A stretch of 50,989 nt of DNA. Source: Thalassotalea_B sp049613795 (lineage in GTDB: Bacteria; Pseudomonadota; Gammaproteobacteria; Enterobacterales; Alteromonadaceae). Where the stretch lies: positions 1-50,989 of the forward strand of contig JBMZCX010000009.1 in the NCBI GenBank assembly GCA_049613795.1. The letters are read 5' to 3'. The translations under genes and the position numbers were made by a program. The notes under the pieces are model-generated. The model was not told the DNA's origin. It did no database searches and was given only the letters and a program-made list of their open reading frames with translations. Positions 17,707 through 27,686 of this stretch are shown one piece after another. The stretch's first letter is position 1; each line of letters starts with the position of its first letter.

Positions 17707-17732
17707 AAAGCCAAGGGGTTAACCTTGGCTTT
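17707..17732 (-). terminator. Terminator downstream of hflC
   Basis: AAAGCCAAGG pairs with CCTTGGCTTT around GGTTAA; on the minus strand a run of T follows. It lies 43 bp after the hflC stop and ends the tsaE-to-hflC run. Confidence 0.85.
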
Positions 17733-17775
17733 CGTTATCACGTTAATGATAAATAGTTTCGTTAACAATAACGAG

Positions 17776-18657
17776 TTATTTAGCTTTTTCGCTCGCTTTT
17801 AAGTAGTTGAAAAAGTCACTATCTGGTTTAACTACCATAATATCGCTTTTACTATTAAAGCTTTTTTCATACGCCTCAAGACTACGGAAGAAACTAAAAA
17901 ATTCAGGATCTTTTTTATAAATGTCTGCATAAACTTTTGCGGCTAATGCGTCACCTTCACCACGTATCTCATGCGCTTCTTTCTGTGCTGTTGCCAACAT
18001 TACGGTAACTTTCGCATCGATAGTCGCTTTAATAATTTCAGACTGCTCTTGACCTTGTGATCTATGCTCTTTAGCAACCGCAGTACGTTCAGCACGCATA
18101 CGCTCGTAAATAGAATTACTTACTTCGGTTGGTAAATTAATCGCTTTAACGCGTACATCGATAACTTCAATACCTAAGTCTTCACGGCTACTTGCTGCAC
18201 TTTCAAGCGCTTTAGCCATAATTGCGTCGCGATCACCTGAAACAATTTCTTTAATGGTGCGAGAACCAAACTCAGTTCGTAAGCCATTATTAATTTTTTG
18301 TTTAAGTAACGCACGTGCATTTTCAATAGAACCTGTGGTTCTTAAGTAATAAGTAGAAAAATCAACAATACGCCATTTAGCGTATGAATTAACCATTAAA
18401 TCTTTCTTCTCAGACGTTACAAAACGATCAGGCGCTTCATCTAATGTTTGAATTCGTGCGTCTAACTTGCGCACATACTCAATAATTGGCCATTTAATGT
18501 GTAGCCCTGGCTCATATACCTTCATTTCACCAGAGTCGTCACGTTTAATTTTTGAAAATTGAAAAACTATCGCTTTTTGCCCTTCAAGTACCACAAAAAC
18601 AGATGAAACTGACAACAATAATAATGCGGCAATAATGGCAATAATAAAATTCTTCAT
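17776..18657 (-). CDS. hflC: FtsH protease modulator HflC
   Basis: SPFH/band-7 membrane protein that forms the HflKC cage around FtsH in the inner membrane. One N-terminal transmembrane anchor (residues 4-23, IIAIIAALLLLSVSSVFVVL), then the SPFH domain (VVLEGQKAIVFQF) and a long helical coiled-coil region. The 293 residues are shorter than E. coli HflC (334). The gene starts 3 bp after hflK ends, so the two subunits are co-translated. Confidence 0.95.
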   Translation of the reverse strand: MKNFIIAIIAALLLLSVSSVFVVLEGQKAIVFQFSKIKRDDSGEMKVYEPGLHIKWPIIEYVRKLDARIQTLDEAPDRFVTSEKKDLMVNSYAKWRIVDFSTYYLRTTGSIENARALLKQKINNGLRTEFGSRTIKEIVSGDRDAIMAKALESAASSREDLGIEVIDVRVKAINLPTEVSNSIYERMRAERTAVAKEHRSQGQEQSEIIKATIDAKVTVMLATAQKEAHEIRGEGDALAAKVYADIYKKDPEFFSFFRSLEAYEKSFNSKSDIMVVKPDSDFFNYLKASEKAK

Positions 18658-18660
18658 CGC

Positions 18661-19809
18661 TTAATTTCTCCCGCTATTAAATCGATCTGCACGGCCAGAA
18701 AGGTTTGGATTAGTGCTAGTAGTGTTGTTGTTCTGATTTATTGTTGGCAATGTTTGCTGTAACACCTTTTGATAATTAGGTTGTTGCTGCATTATTTTAT
18801 CTAACGGCAAGTACATCATGTTATTACCGCCATCAACATCAACCATAACCTTGCTCGTATTACTGTAAACTTTTTCCATTGTTGCTATATATAAGCGCTG
18901 ACGAGTTACTTCAGGTGCTGCTTGGTACTCAGGTAGCATTTGTTCAAAACGAGCTACTTCACCTTGCGCATCTAATACCGTTTGCTCTTTATAAGCCAAT
19001 GCTTCTTGTTCCATACGCTTCACTCGGCCACGAGCGCGAGGTTCAATACCTTTAGCATAGGCCTCTGCTTCACGTAAGTAGCGTACTTCATCTTCTTGTG
19101 CGGCAATAGCATCATCAAATGAGTCTTTAACCTCTTCAGGAGGACGTGCATCTTTAAAGTTAACATCTACAATAATTAAGCCTAAGTTATAAGGTTCAAT
19201 TATTTTTTCAAGCTCTGCCCATACAGATTGTCTAACCGCTTCGCGACCGCTAGTTAAAATTTCATCCATATTTTCATGACCAACGACATAACGTAATGCA
19301 CTATCTAACGACTGGCTTAAGCTATCATCAGCATTGGTTACACTAAAGACATAATTGCGTGGATTAACAACACGGTACTGTATTTGCATTTCTACGCGTA
19401 CCACGTTTTCGTCTTGTGTCAGCATAAAGCCAGATGAAGGTAAGTTACGCGTTGTTTGTACGTCAACGGGTACAATGCGGTCAATAAACGTCCACTTCCA
19501 ACGTAAGCCCGGTTCAACCATACCTGAGTACTGACCAAAACGAAGCACTAAACCTTTTTCAGCTTCTTTAATGGTGTAAAAACCACTAAATGCATAAACT
19601 AATATGCCAATAATAAGGAGTAAACTTAAACCTAAGCTTGAGAAACTTTTACCGCTACCGCCACCTGATGGTTTACCACCAAAAATGCCGCCAACTTTGT
19701 TGCCTAAGTCTTTTAATAAATCGTCTAAATCAGGTGGACCTTGATCTTTGCCACCTTTGTTATTGTTCCAGGGATCTTTATCTTTATTCCCTGGTTCGTT
19801 CCAAGCCAT
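18661..19809 (-). CDS. hflK: FtsH protease modulator HflK
   Basis: Partner of HflC in the periplasmic HflKC cage that restrains FtsH. The N-terminal 55 residues are cytoplasmic and Gly/Pro/Asn rich (MAWNEPGNKDKDPWNN), then a transmembrane helix (about 58-76), the SPFH domain (GFYTIKEAEKGLVLRFGQY) and a helical region with YLREAEAYA, ending in an Asn/Gln-rich tail. 382 residues versus 419 in E. coli. Located between hflX and hflC as usual. Confidence 0.95.
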   Translation of the reverse strand: MAWNEPGNKDKDPWNNNKGGKDQGPPDLDDLLKDLGNKVGGIFGGKPSGGGSGKSFSSLGLSLLLIIGILVYAFSGFYTIKEAEKGLVLRFGQYSGMVEPGLRWKWTFIDRIVPVDVQTTRNLPSSGFMLTQDENVVRVEMQIQYRVVNPRNYVFSVTNADDSLSQSLDSALRYVVGHENMDEILTSGREAVRQSVWAELEKIIEPYNLGLIIVDVNFKDARPPEEVKDSFDDAIAAQEDEVRYLREAEAYAKGIEPRARGRVKRMEQEALAYKEQTVLDAQGEVARFEQMLPEYQAAPEVTRQRLYIATMEKVYSNTSKVMVDVDGGNNMMYLPLDKIMQQQPNYQKVLQQTLPTINQNNNTTSTNPNLSGRADRFNSGRN

Positions 19810-19890
19810 GCTGCTCTCCGAAAAGTAAAATGATTGGTAGTATAATTAGCCAATCGACACTATAAATATTCGACCTAATATATCAGTCTG

Positions 19891-21177
19891 TTAACGTTCA
19901 ATAAAGCCTTCTATGAGGGCTTCGTCTTGTTTTATCAACTTATTCCATTCGCTAATCGGCATTTTAACGTCGATCATGCAATTACCGTCTTCGTCGTAAT
20001 GCTCATTGGCAATACAGTTCAGGCGGTACAACGCCCCTCTAAACTTGCCGTGAGCAGGCGGTATTTTTAAACAATGTTTTACAATTTGTTTACCTAACCT
20101 TTCTGCTAACGCTTTAAATAATAAATCGATACCTGCACCACTATGAGCTGACAACCACACACGAATAGGTACACCTTGGTCGTCACGATCAATACGGGGT
20201 TCAACATCATCTAATCTGTCTATTTTATTACAGACAATTAACTGAGGCACTTCACCTGCATCAATTTCTTTTAAGACTTCTTCAACTTGCTCTATATTTT
20301 CGCTTCGTCTTTCATCAAAAATATCAACAACGTGCAATAATAATTCAGCTTCACGTGTTTCAGTTAACGTGGCTTTAAAGGCGGCAACTAAGTCATGCGG
20401 TAAATGGCGAATAAAACCCACCGTATCAGCTAGTATCACGCGTCCAACATCTTCAACATCAATTTTGCGCAGGGTTGGGTCGAGCGTTGCAAATAATTGA
20501 TCCGCTGCGTAAACATCGGCTTGTGTTATTCGATTAAAAAGGCTCGATTTACCCGCGTTGGTATAACCCACTAATGATACAGTTGGTAGCTCTGCCCTAT
20601 TTCTTGCTCGGCGTCCTTGCTGGCGCTGCTTCTCAACTTTTTCTAAACGCTTGCGAATATTGGTCATGCGCTCTCGTAATAAACGTCTATCAGTTTCTAG
20701 TTGCGTTTCCCCTGGGCCACGCAAACCAATACCACCTTTTTGTCGCTCAAGGTGAGTCCAGCCTCGAATAAGACGAGTACTAATATGACGAAGTTGAGCT
20801 AGCTCTACTTGCAACTTACCTTCATGCGTTCTAGCTCGTTGCGCAAAAATATCTAATATTAAGGTAGTGCGGTCAACCACACGGCACTCACATAGCGCTT
20901 CAAGTTGTTTTTCTTGTGAGGGAGTAAGGCTATGGTTAAACAGAACAACATCGGCTTCAAACAGTTTAACTGCGTCAGCAATTTCTTCAGCTTTACCACT
21001 ACCAACAAAATACTTACTGTGGGGACTATTTCGCTTACCTGTAATGACCGTCAACGCATTAATGCCAGCTGAAGACACAAGCATTTCAAATTCTTGTAAG
21101 TCTTCGCGTGCATTTTCATCGGGGAAATCTATATGAACAAGTATCGCCTGCTCACCTGCCTGATAACGATCAAACAA
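19891..21177 (-). CDS. hflX: Ribosome-associated GTPase HflX
   Basis: OBG-HflX GTPase that splits stalled or stress-damaged 70S ribosomes. The N-terminal HflX domain includes RTHEGKLQVELAQL and GGIGLRGPGETQLETDRR; the G domain has GYTNAGKSSLFN (G1), DTVGFIRHLPH (G3) and NKID (G4). I propose TTG 21177, which gives MFDRYQAGEQA as in E. coli HflX (MFDRYDAGEQA); the TTG at 21195 is the alternative, and no ATG is available. It starts about 30 bp after hfq on the same strand. Confidence 0.93.
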   Translation of the reverse strand: MFDRYQAGEQAILVHIDFPDENAREDLQEFEMLVSSAGINALTVITGKRNSPHSKYFVGSGKAEEIADAVKLFEADVVLFNHSLTPSQEKQLEALCECRVVDRTTLILDIFAQRARTHEGKLQVELAQLRHISTRLIRGWTHLERQKGGIGLRGPGETQLETDRRLLRERMTNIRKRLEKVEKQRQQGRRARNRAELPTVSLVGYTNAGKSSLFNRITQADVYAADQLFATLDPTLRKIDVEDVGRVILADTVGFIRHLPHDLVAAFKATLTETREAELLLHVVDIFDERRSENIEQVEEVLKEIDAGEVPQLIVCNKIDRLDDVEPRIDRDDQGVPIRVWLSAHSGAGIDLLFKALAERLGKQIVKHCLKIPPAHGKFRGALYRLNCIANEHYDEDGNCMIDVKMPISEWNKLIKQDEALIEGFIER

Positions 21178-21210
21178 ATGAGCAACACCAAACAATACGA
21201 GGGTTTGTCA

Positions 21211-21468
21211 TTAATCTTCTGAATCCTGATTGAAACCAGCTTGGGCTGGTTGGGGTGCAGTATTTACCGCACGAGATGGCACCACGGTTGAAATGGCATG
21301 TTTATAAACCATTTGACTCACGGTGTTTTTCAATAAAATAACAAATTGATCAAATGATTCAACTTGCCCTTGTAGTTTAATACCATTTACTAAGTAAATT
21401 GCTACGGGAATGCGATCACGACGTAAAGCATTCAAAAATGGGTCTTGTAACGATTGCCCCTTTGCCAT
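21211..21468 (-). CDS. hfq: RNA chaperone Hfq
   Basis: Hexameric Sm-like protein that pairs small RNAs with mRNAs. The 85 residues include the Sm1 motif (SLQDPFLNALRRDRIPV, with the Q-D-F contacts and the arginine patch RRDR) and the Sm2 motif YKHAISTVVPSR. The C-terminal tail (NTAPQPAQAGFNQDSED) is shorter than in E. coli (102 residues). ATG 21468, following miaA as in most gammaproteobacteria. Confidence 0.98.
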   Translation of the reverse strand: MAKGQSLQDPFLNALRRDRIPVAIYLVNGIKLQGQVESFDQFVILLKNTVSQMVYKHAISTVVPSRAVNTAPQPAQAGFNQDSED

Positions 21469-21588
21469 TGTTATGTCCTTTTTCTTATTTTTAGTTAAAT
21501 TTAAGTATTTTTTTTGTTGTCTTAATAAACTTTTCTTAACAAATCTAGCTGCTTAGTCCGCTAAACAATTTTAATTATACATCAATGT

Positions 21589-22542
21589 TTAAAGTTTGCT
21601 TAGTGCAGTTATAATTTGTTGCAAATTATTTTCATTTTCCATATCTAGCCATTGTATTTCAGGCCAATTTCTTAACCATGTTAATTGACGTTTAGCCAGC
21701 TGCCTAGTAGCACACACACCTTTAAATATCATTTCATCATGATCGTAATCACCATCGAGGTGTTGCCACATTTGTCGATAGCCAACACACCGTATTGAAG
21801 GTAAATTGGTGTGTAGATCATCACGCATTCTCAACCTATCGACCTCTTGCTCAAAACCTTGAGCAATCATTTGCTCAAACCTTAACGCAATGCGAGCATG
21901 TAAGTCTGCCCGCTCTTTTGGTGCAATGGCAAATTGTAGAATATCTCCCGATAACCTTGGCCCTTTTATTTGGGTTAATTCGGTCATGGTTTTACCCGAT
22001 ATACGATAAACTTCTAAAGCACGAGTTATACGTTGTGGATCATTTTTATGAATACGCTCGCCAGACTCAGGATCAATCGTTAACAATTGCTGGTGAAGAT
22101 GTTCCCACCCGTTCACTGCAGCTTCCGCTTCTATTTTTTTTCTTACTTCGGGATCAGCCTCTGGCAAAGGCGAAATTCCCTCGATTAAACTTTTAAAATA
22201 CATCATAGTGCCACCTACTAAAATTGGCACACGATTCTGAGCTCTGATCTCCGCAATTTCGCTGAGTGCATCTTGACAAAACTCAGCCGCTGAATAACTT
22301 TCACTTGCATCTTTCATGTTAATTAGCCGATGCGGGTATTGTGCTAATTCTTCTGCCGTTGGCTTAGCTGTCCCAATATCCATATCTCGATAAACAAGTG
22401 CTGAGTCAACACTAATAATATCACTTTCTATAGCATCAAAAAGCGCCATTGCTAAGGCAGTTTTCCCCGAGGCTGTCGGCCCCATAATACAAACTACTGG
22501 AGGTAGTTTTTGAGTAGACTCTGTTGTTATTATCGATGCCAT
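21589..22542 (-). CDS. miaA: tRNA dimethylallyltransferase
   Basis: Adds the isopentenyl group to A37 of tRNAs reading UNN codons. P-loop CIMGPTASGKTALAMAL near residue 20, DSALVYRDMDIGTAKP, GGTMMYFKSL and RCVGYRQMW are all family motifs. 317 residues (E. coli 316). Four bases separate it from the mutL stop, so it is translated as part of the same transcript. Confidence 0.97.
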   Translation of the reverse strand: MASIITTESTQKLPPVVCIMGPTASGKTALAMALFDAIESDIISVDSALVYRDMDIGTAKPTAEELAQYPHRLINMKDASESYSAAEFCQDALSEIAEIRAQNRVPILVGGTMMYFKSLIEGISPLPEADPEVRKKIEAEAAVNGWEHLHQQLLTIDPESGERIHKNDPQRITRALEVYRISGKTMTELTQIKGPRLSGDILQFAIAPKERADLHARIALRFEQMIAQGFEQEVDRLRMRDDLHTNLPSIRCVGYRQMWQHLDGDYDHDEMIFKGVCATRQLAKRQLTWLRNWPEIQWLDMENENNLQQIITALSKL

Positions 22543-22546
22543 AAAA

Positions 22547-24409
22547 TTACGCTAGTTGCTTTTTAATTAATGTGAGGTCAACATCAACAGAATTCAAGCG
22601 CAGTTGGCTTTTTGCCTCAGTTAAATTGAGTTGTAAATACTGCTGCCATAGCTGTTGTGATTCAGCCGCTTGATAATTTTTATCAGCAATACGTTCCGCG
22701 ACAATTTGCTGCCATTGCATATGGTTAATATTATCTGATGCCGCCTCTATCGCCTTAAGCTGCTGATATATAATAGTAAAGCACTCCGAAATATTTTGCT
22801 GGCGTAAAAGTGCAGGAAATTGTCTTATTTTAATTTCAGTGCTCGACGTTATTTCAGTAACAATGCCAATATGCGTTAATTGTTCTTGATGTTTTTCGAC
22901 TAAACAACAGTCTTCTACCGATAATTTGATTTTAATCGGCAATAATAACGGCTGACTAATTAAGCCGTTTTCCCACTGCGCTTGTAAAACTGATAATGAA
23001 ACAGCCGTTGCGATGGTATTAATAGAGATTAAGCGAATATCTTGCGCTAATTTAAACATCACATAGTTAGGTTCAATAAAAGTTAGCCATTCAAGATCAC
23101 TTGACTGTATAGCGCTATCAGTACTCACTTTCATTCGGCTTTCGTTAACGGCATCCGCTTGTAAGTCAGTTGATGTTGATACAGCTGGCATTGTTGTTTC
23201 AGCCAATGGTGTCATTAGATGTTGATATACTTGACTAGCTTGCTGCGATACTGCCCCTTTGCTTGAGTAACTAGGCTGTGCCGCTGAATAATTGCTAGGT
23301 CGGCTTTCTTGTATATGACGAATCGGATTAACATATTCTTGCTCGCGGGCGGAATAAGGTTGTATTTGGTTAGGCTCTTCGCTGTGAACAAGTTCATTTT
23401 CACTTGCTTGGTACTGACTATTTAGCGTTTGCTGGCACACCGAAAAAATAAAGTCGTGAACATAGCGCGATTGATGAAAACGCACCTCATGTTTAGCAGG
23501 GTGTACATTAACATCAACTTCTTTAACATCTAATGTTAAAAACAATACGAACGCAGGATAAGTATCAACAGGTAGCAAATCGCTATAGGCTTGGCGAATA
23601 GCATGGTTAATCAATTTGTCTCGCATCATACGGCCATTAACATAGCTATAGCACAAGTCATTTTGCTTACGACTAAATTCAGGCGTTGCCATCCAACCAT
23701 GTAAATGCAAGGTTTCGTGCTGACAGTCGAGGTACAAGGCATTAGTAATAAATGCTTGTCCACAGACTTGTGCAACTCGTTTTTCATATTGTTGCCGGTT
23801 GGTAGCGCCACGATACTGTTTAACTATTTTCCCGTTATGCGAAAGCACAAAAGTTACGTCAAGACGTGCCAATGCAATACGCTTTATCACTTCATCAATG
23901 TGGGTAAATTCTGTTTTTTCAGTACGTAAAAATTTTCGTCTAGCAGGGGTATTAAAAAATAAGTCGAGTACGTCAATGGTGGTACCATTACTATGTGCTG
24001 CAGGTAAAACCGTAACCTCCATATCACGACCTTGCGCGCAAGCTTGCCATGCAGATTCTTGTTCGGCAGGTTTCGAGGTTAAAGTTAAACGCGATACTGA
24101 ACTTATACTCGCAAGCGCTTCTCCGCGAAAGCCTAAGCTGCTGATCCCTTCTAAATCGTGCAGATCTTTAATTTTACTGGTGGCATGACGACTTAAAGCG
24201 AGTGTTAATTCATTTTTGTTGATGCCGCTACCATCATCCGAAATTTTAATACGTTTAGCGCCACCTTTTTCAATGTCGATTTTAATCGTGTTTGCGCCAG
24301 CATCTAAACTGTTTTCAACCAACTCCTTTACTACCGAGGCTGGGCGCTCTACTACTTCACCCGCCGCTATTTGGTTAGCAAGACGCGCAGGTAGAATTTC
24401 TATTGTCAT
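22547..24409 (-). CDS. mutL: DNA mismatch repair protein MutL
   Basis: ATP-dependent matchmaker between MutS and MutH/UvrD. The N-terminal GHKL ATPase shows ELVENSLDAGA, DDGSGI, ATSKI and GFRGEALASISS; the transducer domain has NVHPAKHEVRF. A poorly conserved Ser/Gln-rich linker (about 340-430) precedes the C-terminal dimerisation domain. I see no DQHAxxERxxxE endonuclease motif, which agrees with a MutH-dependent system. 620 residues (E. coli 615). Confidence 0.96.
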   Translation of the reverse strand: MTIEILPARLANQIAAGEVVERPASVVKELVENSLDAGANTIKIDIEKGGAKRIKISDDGSGINKNELTLALSRHATSKIKDLHDLEGISSLGFRGEALASISSVSRLTLTSKPAEQESAWQACAQGRDMEVTVLPAAHSNGTTIDVLDLFFNTPARRKFLRTEKTEFTHIDEVIKRIALARLDVTFVLSHNGKIVKQYRGATNRQQYEKRVAQVCGQAFITNALYLDCQHETLHLHGWMATPEFSRKQNDLCYSYVNGRMMRDKLINHAIRQAYSDLLPVDTYPAFVLFLTLDVKEVDVNVHPAKHEVRFHQSRYVHDFIFSVCQQTLNSQYQASENELVHSEEPNQIQPYSAREQEYVNPIRHIQESRPSNYSAAQPSYSSKGAVSQQASQVYQHLMTPLAETTMPAVSTSTDLQADAVNESRMKVSTDSAIQSSDLEWLTFIEPNYVMFKLAQDIRLISINTIATAVSLSVLQAQWENGLISQPLLLPIKIKLSVEDCCLVEKHQEQLTHIGIVTEITSSTEIKIRQFPALLRQQNISECFTIIYQQLKAIEAASDNINHMQWQQIVAERIADKNYQAAESQQLWQQYLQLNLTEAKSQLRLNSVDVDLTLIKKQLA

Positions 24410-24427
24410 TAATGAATACCGAGTTGA

Positions 24428-25753
24428 TTATAAATTTGTACGAGGAATTTTAAGTGTTTGCCCAATGCGAACTACGTTAGAAGAAAGGTTATTAACAGAT
24501 TTTAGCTGATTAACTGACACATTATAACGTTGTGCAACCACCGAAAGTGATTCCCCTCGTGAAATTCTATGTTTTTTCAAACGCATTGAAGCTAGTAAGC
24601 TGCCTTGCGGCGGATTATTTTCAAAATAATGGTTTACTGCTGTAAAAATAGCCTTGGCTAATTTTTGTTGGTGTGCCGAATTATTTAAACGTTTTTCTTC
24701 ATACGGATTTGAAATAAAGCCAGTTTCAATTAGCACCGATGGAATATCTGCTGACTTAAGTACCGCTAAACTAAGCCGCTCAGGTTCCTTTTTATGAAGT
24801 TTAGTGACCTTTTTCATTTGCTTAATAACATGCTCAGCAAATTCATAACTACTGGCCATAGTATGTTCTTTTTTCATATCAGCTAAAGTAATAGCAAGAT
24901 TTTTGTCTTTTGTTTTTTTAATGGTTTCGCCTGCACCACCTAATAATTCAGACTCTTTTTGACGATTTGAGATCCAACGAGAGAATTCAGAATCTGCTCG
25001 TCGTGTTGACTGCACCAGCACTGATGCCCCACTGGGTTTTGATGAAGTAAATGCATCAGCATGAATTGACACTAATAAATCGGCACCTTTTTTACGCGCT
25101 AATTCCGTTTTGCGGTTATGGTTAACGTAATAATCGCCACTACGGATCATTACCGCCTTAAAGCCCGTTTTTTTATTAATAAGTCGCGCTAATTTTTTTG
25201 AGATGCTAAGAGTTACGTGTTTTTCGTAAGTGCCTTTTGCCCCAATTGACCCTGGATCTTCCCCGCCATGCCCTGCAACAACCGCAATAACAATATCACG
25301 TTTATTATTCGACGTTTGTTTGTTAACCGCTTTCGCAATACGGTTTTGATCAAATAAATCAACGACCAAACGATTACCATATTGCCCTGCTGGTGCTAAA
25401 GGAAATAAACTCAATTTGTAGTTATCGGCCAGTTCTAATACCAAACGCATGCCACCTTTATACTTAGGCTTAGATGTTCGAATACGTTTAATGCGCTTGT
25501 CATTTTTCGCTAATGTTTTTAATTCAACAAAGTTTTGTGTTGATTTAAAGTCAATAACCAAACGTTGGGGAGAACTTAAGCTAAAGTAGCTATATTCTGG
25601 GGTTGCTTTCAAGTCAAAAACAATACGCGTATTTTCAGGCGCTGGCCACACCCTAATACCGTCAATGGTATTGGCGGCAAAAGCAATGGGTGTTGTAACG
25701 AACAACATAAGTACTGAAAAGGCTAATGCACGTATTGTCGCAACCGAATTCAT
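24428..25753 (-). CDS. amiB: N-acetylmuramoyl-L-alanine amidase with AMIN and LysM domains
   Basis: Periplasmic amidase that splits septal peptidoglycan during cell separation. Signal peptide at residues 1-26 (ending in FAFAANT-like IAFAAN), AMIN domain about 28-130 (IRVWPAPENTRIVFDL), Amidase_3 domain about 150-375 with zinc ligands in VAGHGGEDPG, SIHADAF and VLIETGFISN, then one LysM repeat (HRISRGESLSVVAQRYNV... IGQTLKIP) at the C terminus. 441 residues (E. coli AmiB 445). Lies between tsaE and mutL as in E. coli. Confidence 0.95.
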   Translation of the reverse strand: MNSVATIRALAFSVLMLFVTTPIAFAANTIDGIRVWPAPENTRIVFDLKATPEYSYFSLSSPQRLVIDFKSTQNFVELKTLAKNDKRIKRIRTSKPKYKGGMRLVLELADNYKLSLFPLAPAGQYGNRLVVDLFDQNRIAKAVNKQTSNNKRDIVIAVVAGHGGEDPGSIGAKGTYEKHVTLSISKKLARLINKKTGFKAVMIRSGDYYVNHNRKTELARKKGADLLVSIHADAFTSSKPSGASVLVQSTRRADSEFSRWISNRQKESELLGGAGETIKKTKDKNLAITLADMKKEHTMASSYEFAEHVIKQMKKVTKLHKKEPERLSLAVLKSADIPSVLIETGFISNPYEEKRLNNSAHQQKLAKAIFTAVNHYFENNPPQGSLLASMRLKKHRISRGESLSVVAQRYNVSVNQLKSVNNLSSNVVRIGQTLKIPRTNL

Positions 25754-25818
25754 ATTGATAATAACCCCACTAAATTTATTGAATATTTACAACGCTCAAT
25801 TACTCTCAGCACTATACT

Positions 25819-26316
25819 CTATGATTCTAATGATAAGAGCAATTGCTGACCCAATACTGTTTCGGCCGAAATGGTGAGTTTTCGTTGCTCATTTTGATAC
25901 TCGATATTAATAACAACGTCGGCATTAGCCAATAACCCCGTGCCTTTTTCTGGCCACTCTATAAAGCAATTGCTTTGCACATTAAAGTAATCGCGTATGC
26001 CCATATATTCCAACTCTTCAGGGTCAGCTAAACGATATAAATCAAAATGATAAACTTGCCATTCACCTAACTCATAAGGCTCTACTAAGGTATACGTTGG
26101 ACTTTTTACATTACCTTTATGCCCTAAACCTTGAACGAAACCACGTGTTAAGGTGGTTTTACCTGCACCTAAATCACCATTTAAGTAGACTGTAATACCA
26201 TGATTAAGCTCACTTTTTACTATATTTGCTAATTTTTTACCAAAGTTAACCGTAGCGGCTTCATCGGCTAAATAAAATTGTTTTTCTGCCAATGAGGGCA
26301 ATATAGGCTGGTTCAT
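25819..26316 (-). CDS. tsaE: tRNA t6A biosynthesis ATPase TsaE
   Basis: ATPase partner of TsaB-TsaD in threonylcarbamoyl-A37 synthesis. The P-loop is YLNGDLGAGKTTLTRGF, followed by KSPTYTLVEPY, HFDLYRLADPEELEYMG and the IEWPEKG motif, all typical of the family. 165 residues (E. coli 153). First gene of the minus-strand block that runs to hflC. The nnr (yjeF) gene that stands beside tsaE in E. coli is not present here. Confidence 0.96.
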   Translation of the reverse strand: MNQPILPSLAEKQFYLADEAATVNFGKKLANIVKSELNHGITVYLNGDLGAGKTTLTRGFVQGLGHKGNVKSPTYTLVEPYELGEWQVYHFDLYRLADPEELEYMGIRDYFNVQSNCFIEWPEKGTGLLANADVVINIEYQNEQRKLTISAETVLGQQLLLSLES

Positions 26317-26485
26317 GCTAAATATCTGTCTAATACATTTTTATTCATTAAATTATACCTGATTATTACCCGACGATGCGAATTTAGCCTATTTTCATTT
26401 GTTAATGGTTATGTCGAAGTATTAACATTTAACGGCCAAAAGCTATTCGTTTTTGTCACTATTATTAGGTGAACTTATGTTAAAC

Positions 26486-26515
26486 TTGGCACACTTTAAT
26501 TCATTTCAGCATATT
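26486..26515 (+). promoter_or_regulatory. Candidate queG promoter that may give a leaderless mRNA
   Basis: TTGGCA (26486-26491) and CATATT (26510-26515) are 18 bp apart. A start 7-8 bases after the -10 would fall at the queG ATG (26523). There is no Shine-Dalgarno sequence before that ATG. By-eye match only. Confidence 0.25.
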
Positions 26516-26522
26516 GTATCTC

Positions 26523-27668
26523 ATGCCATCATCTTCTATTGATCACCTCGCATTAGCCACGAAAATTAAATCTTGGGGCAAAGACCTAGGCTTTAATAAG
26601 GTCGGTATCACTAATGTTAATTTAAGCGAGCATGAGGCGCATTTAACTCAATGGCTTGAGAATGATTATCATGGCGATATGCACTATATGGAAAACCATG
26701 GATTAATGCGCGCCCGTCCTGCGGAACTTGCACCCGGCGCCTTAAGAGTTATTTCGGTTCGCCTAGACTATTTACCCACCGATGCTAAGTTTGCACAAAC
26801 ACTAGACGACAAAGACACTGCTTATGTCAGCCGTTATGCTTTAGGCCGAGATTACCATAAGCTGATGCGCAAACGCTTAAAACAGTTAGGTGAAAAAATA
26901 AAAGACTATTGTGCCACATTAAATTATCGACCATTTGTTGATTCAGCTCCTATTTTAGAACGTCCACTGGCTGAAAAAGCCGGCTTAGGTTGGGTTGGAA
27001 AACACAGCTTATTATTAAGTGAAGAAGCGGGATCTTGGTTTTTTATTGGTGAATTATTAGTTGATATACCATTGCCTTGCGATCAACCCGTTAATGAAAA
27101 TTGCGGAAAATGTGTTGCCTGCATTAAAATTTGCCCAACTAATGCCATTGTTGAACCTTATGTTGTTGATGCTAGACGCTGTATTTCATACCTAACGATT
27201 GAACTAAAAGAAGCTATTCCGCTTGAATTTAGGCCCTTAATGGGAAATCGTATATACGGCTGTGATGACTGTCAGCTTATTTGTCCATGGAATCAATATG
27301 CACAATTAAGTGCAGAACAAGATTTTCAAGCTCGTCATAAGCTTGACCAAGCCTCTTTACTTGAGTTGTTTATGTGGAATGAGAAAGAGTTTTTAAGTAA
27401 TACTGAAGGCTCACCTATTCGCCGTATTGGTTATCAACAATGGCTACGTAATATCGCAATAGCCTTAGGCAATGCTGATCACAGCAACGAAATTATTAAC
27501 GCGCTTAATCAGCAACGAAAAATTGCTTCAACCTTGGTTCAAGAGCATATTGACTGGGCGCTTGAACAGCAAAAAATTAAAGAGAATGAAATTATTATTA
27601 CAACTAACGAACGGCTAAGTGCTCGGCTCATTCGTTCTGTTGAAAAAGGGCTACCACGAGACGCTTAA
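26523..27668 (+). CDS. queG: Epoxyqueuosine reductase QueG
   Basis: Reduces epoxyqueuosine to queuosine at tRNA wobble position 34, using cobalamin and two [4Fe-4S] clusters. The N-terminal domain has YHGDMHYMENH, RYALGRDYHKLMRKRL and DSAPILERPLAEKAGLGWVGKH; the ferredoxin part has CGKCVACIKICPTNAI and CDDCQLICPWN. A C-terminal helical HEAT-like tail follows. ATG 26523 gives 381 residues (E. coli 379); TTG 26514 is a weaker alternative. Divergent from tsaE. Confidence 0.95.
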   Translation: MPSSSIDHLALATKIKSWGKDLGFNKVGITNVNLSEHEAHLTQWLENDYHGDMHYMENHGLMRARPAELAPGALRVISVRLDYLPTDAKFAQTLDDKDTAYVSRYALGRDYHKLMRKRLKQLGEKIKDYCATLNYRPFVDSAPILERPLAEKAGLGWVGKHSLLLSEEAGSWFFIGELLVDIPLPCDQPVNENCGKCVACIKICPTNAIVEPYVVDARRCISYLTIELKEAIPLEFRPLMGNRIYGCDDCQLICPWNQYAQLSAEQDFQARHKLDQASLLELFMWNEKEFLSNTEGSPIRRIGYQQWLRNIAIALGNADHSNEIINALNQQRKIASTLVQEHIDWALEQQKIKENEIIITTNERLSARLIRSVEKGLPRDA

Positions 27669-27686
27669 TAACCCACTTCAAATCAG

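Noticed and set aside
21795..22196. 133-residue plus-strand ORF
   Set aside because: Antisense to miaA; no start signal or family.
23799..24188. 129-residue plus-strand ORF
   Set aside because: Antisense to the conserved MutL ATPase domain.
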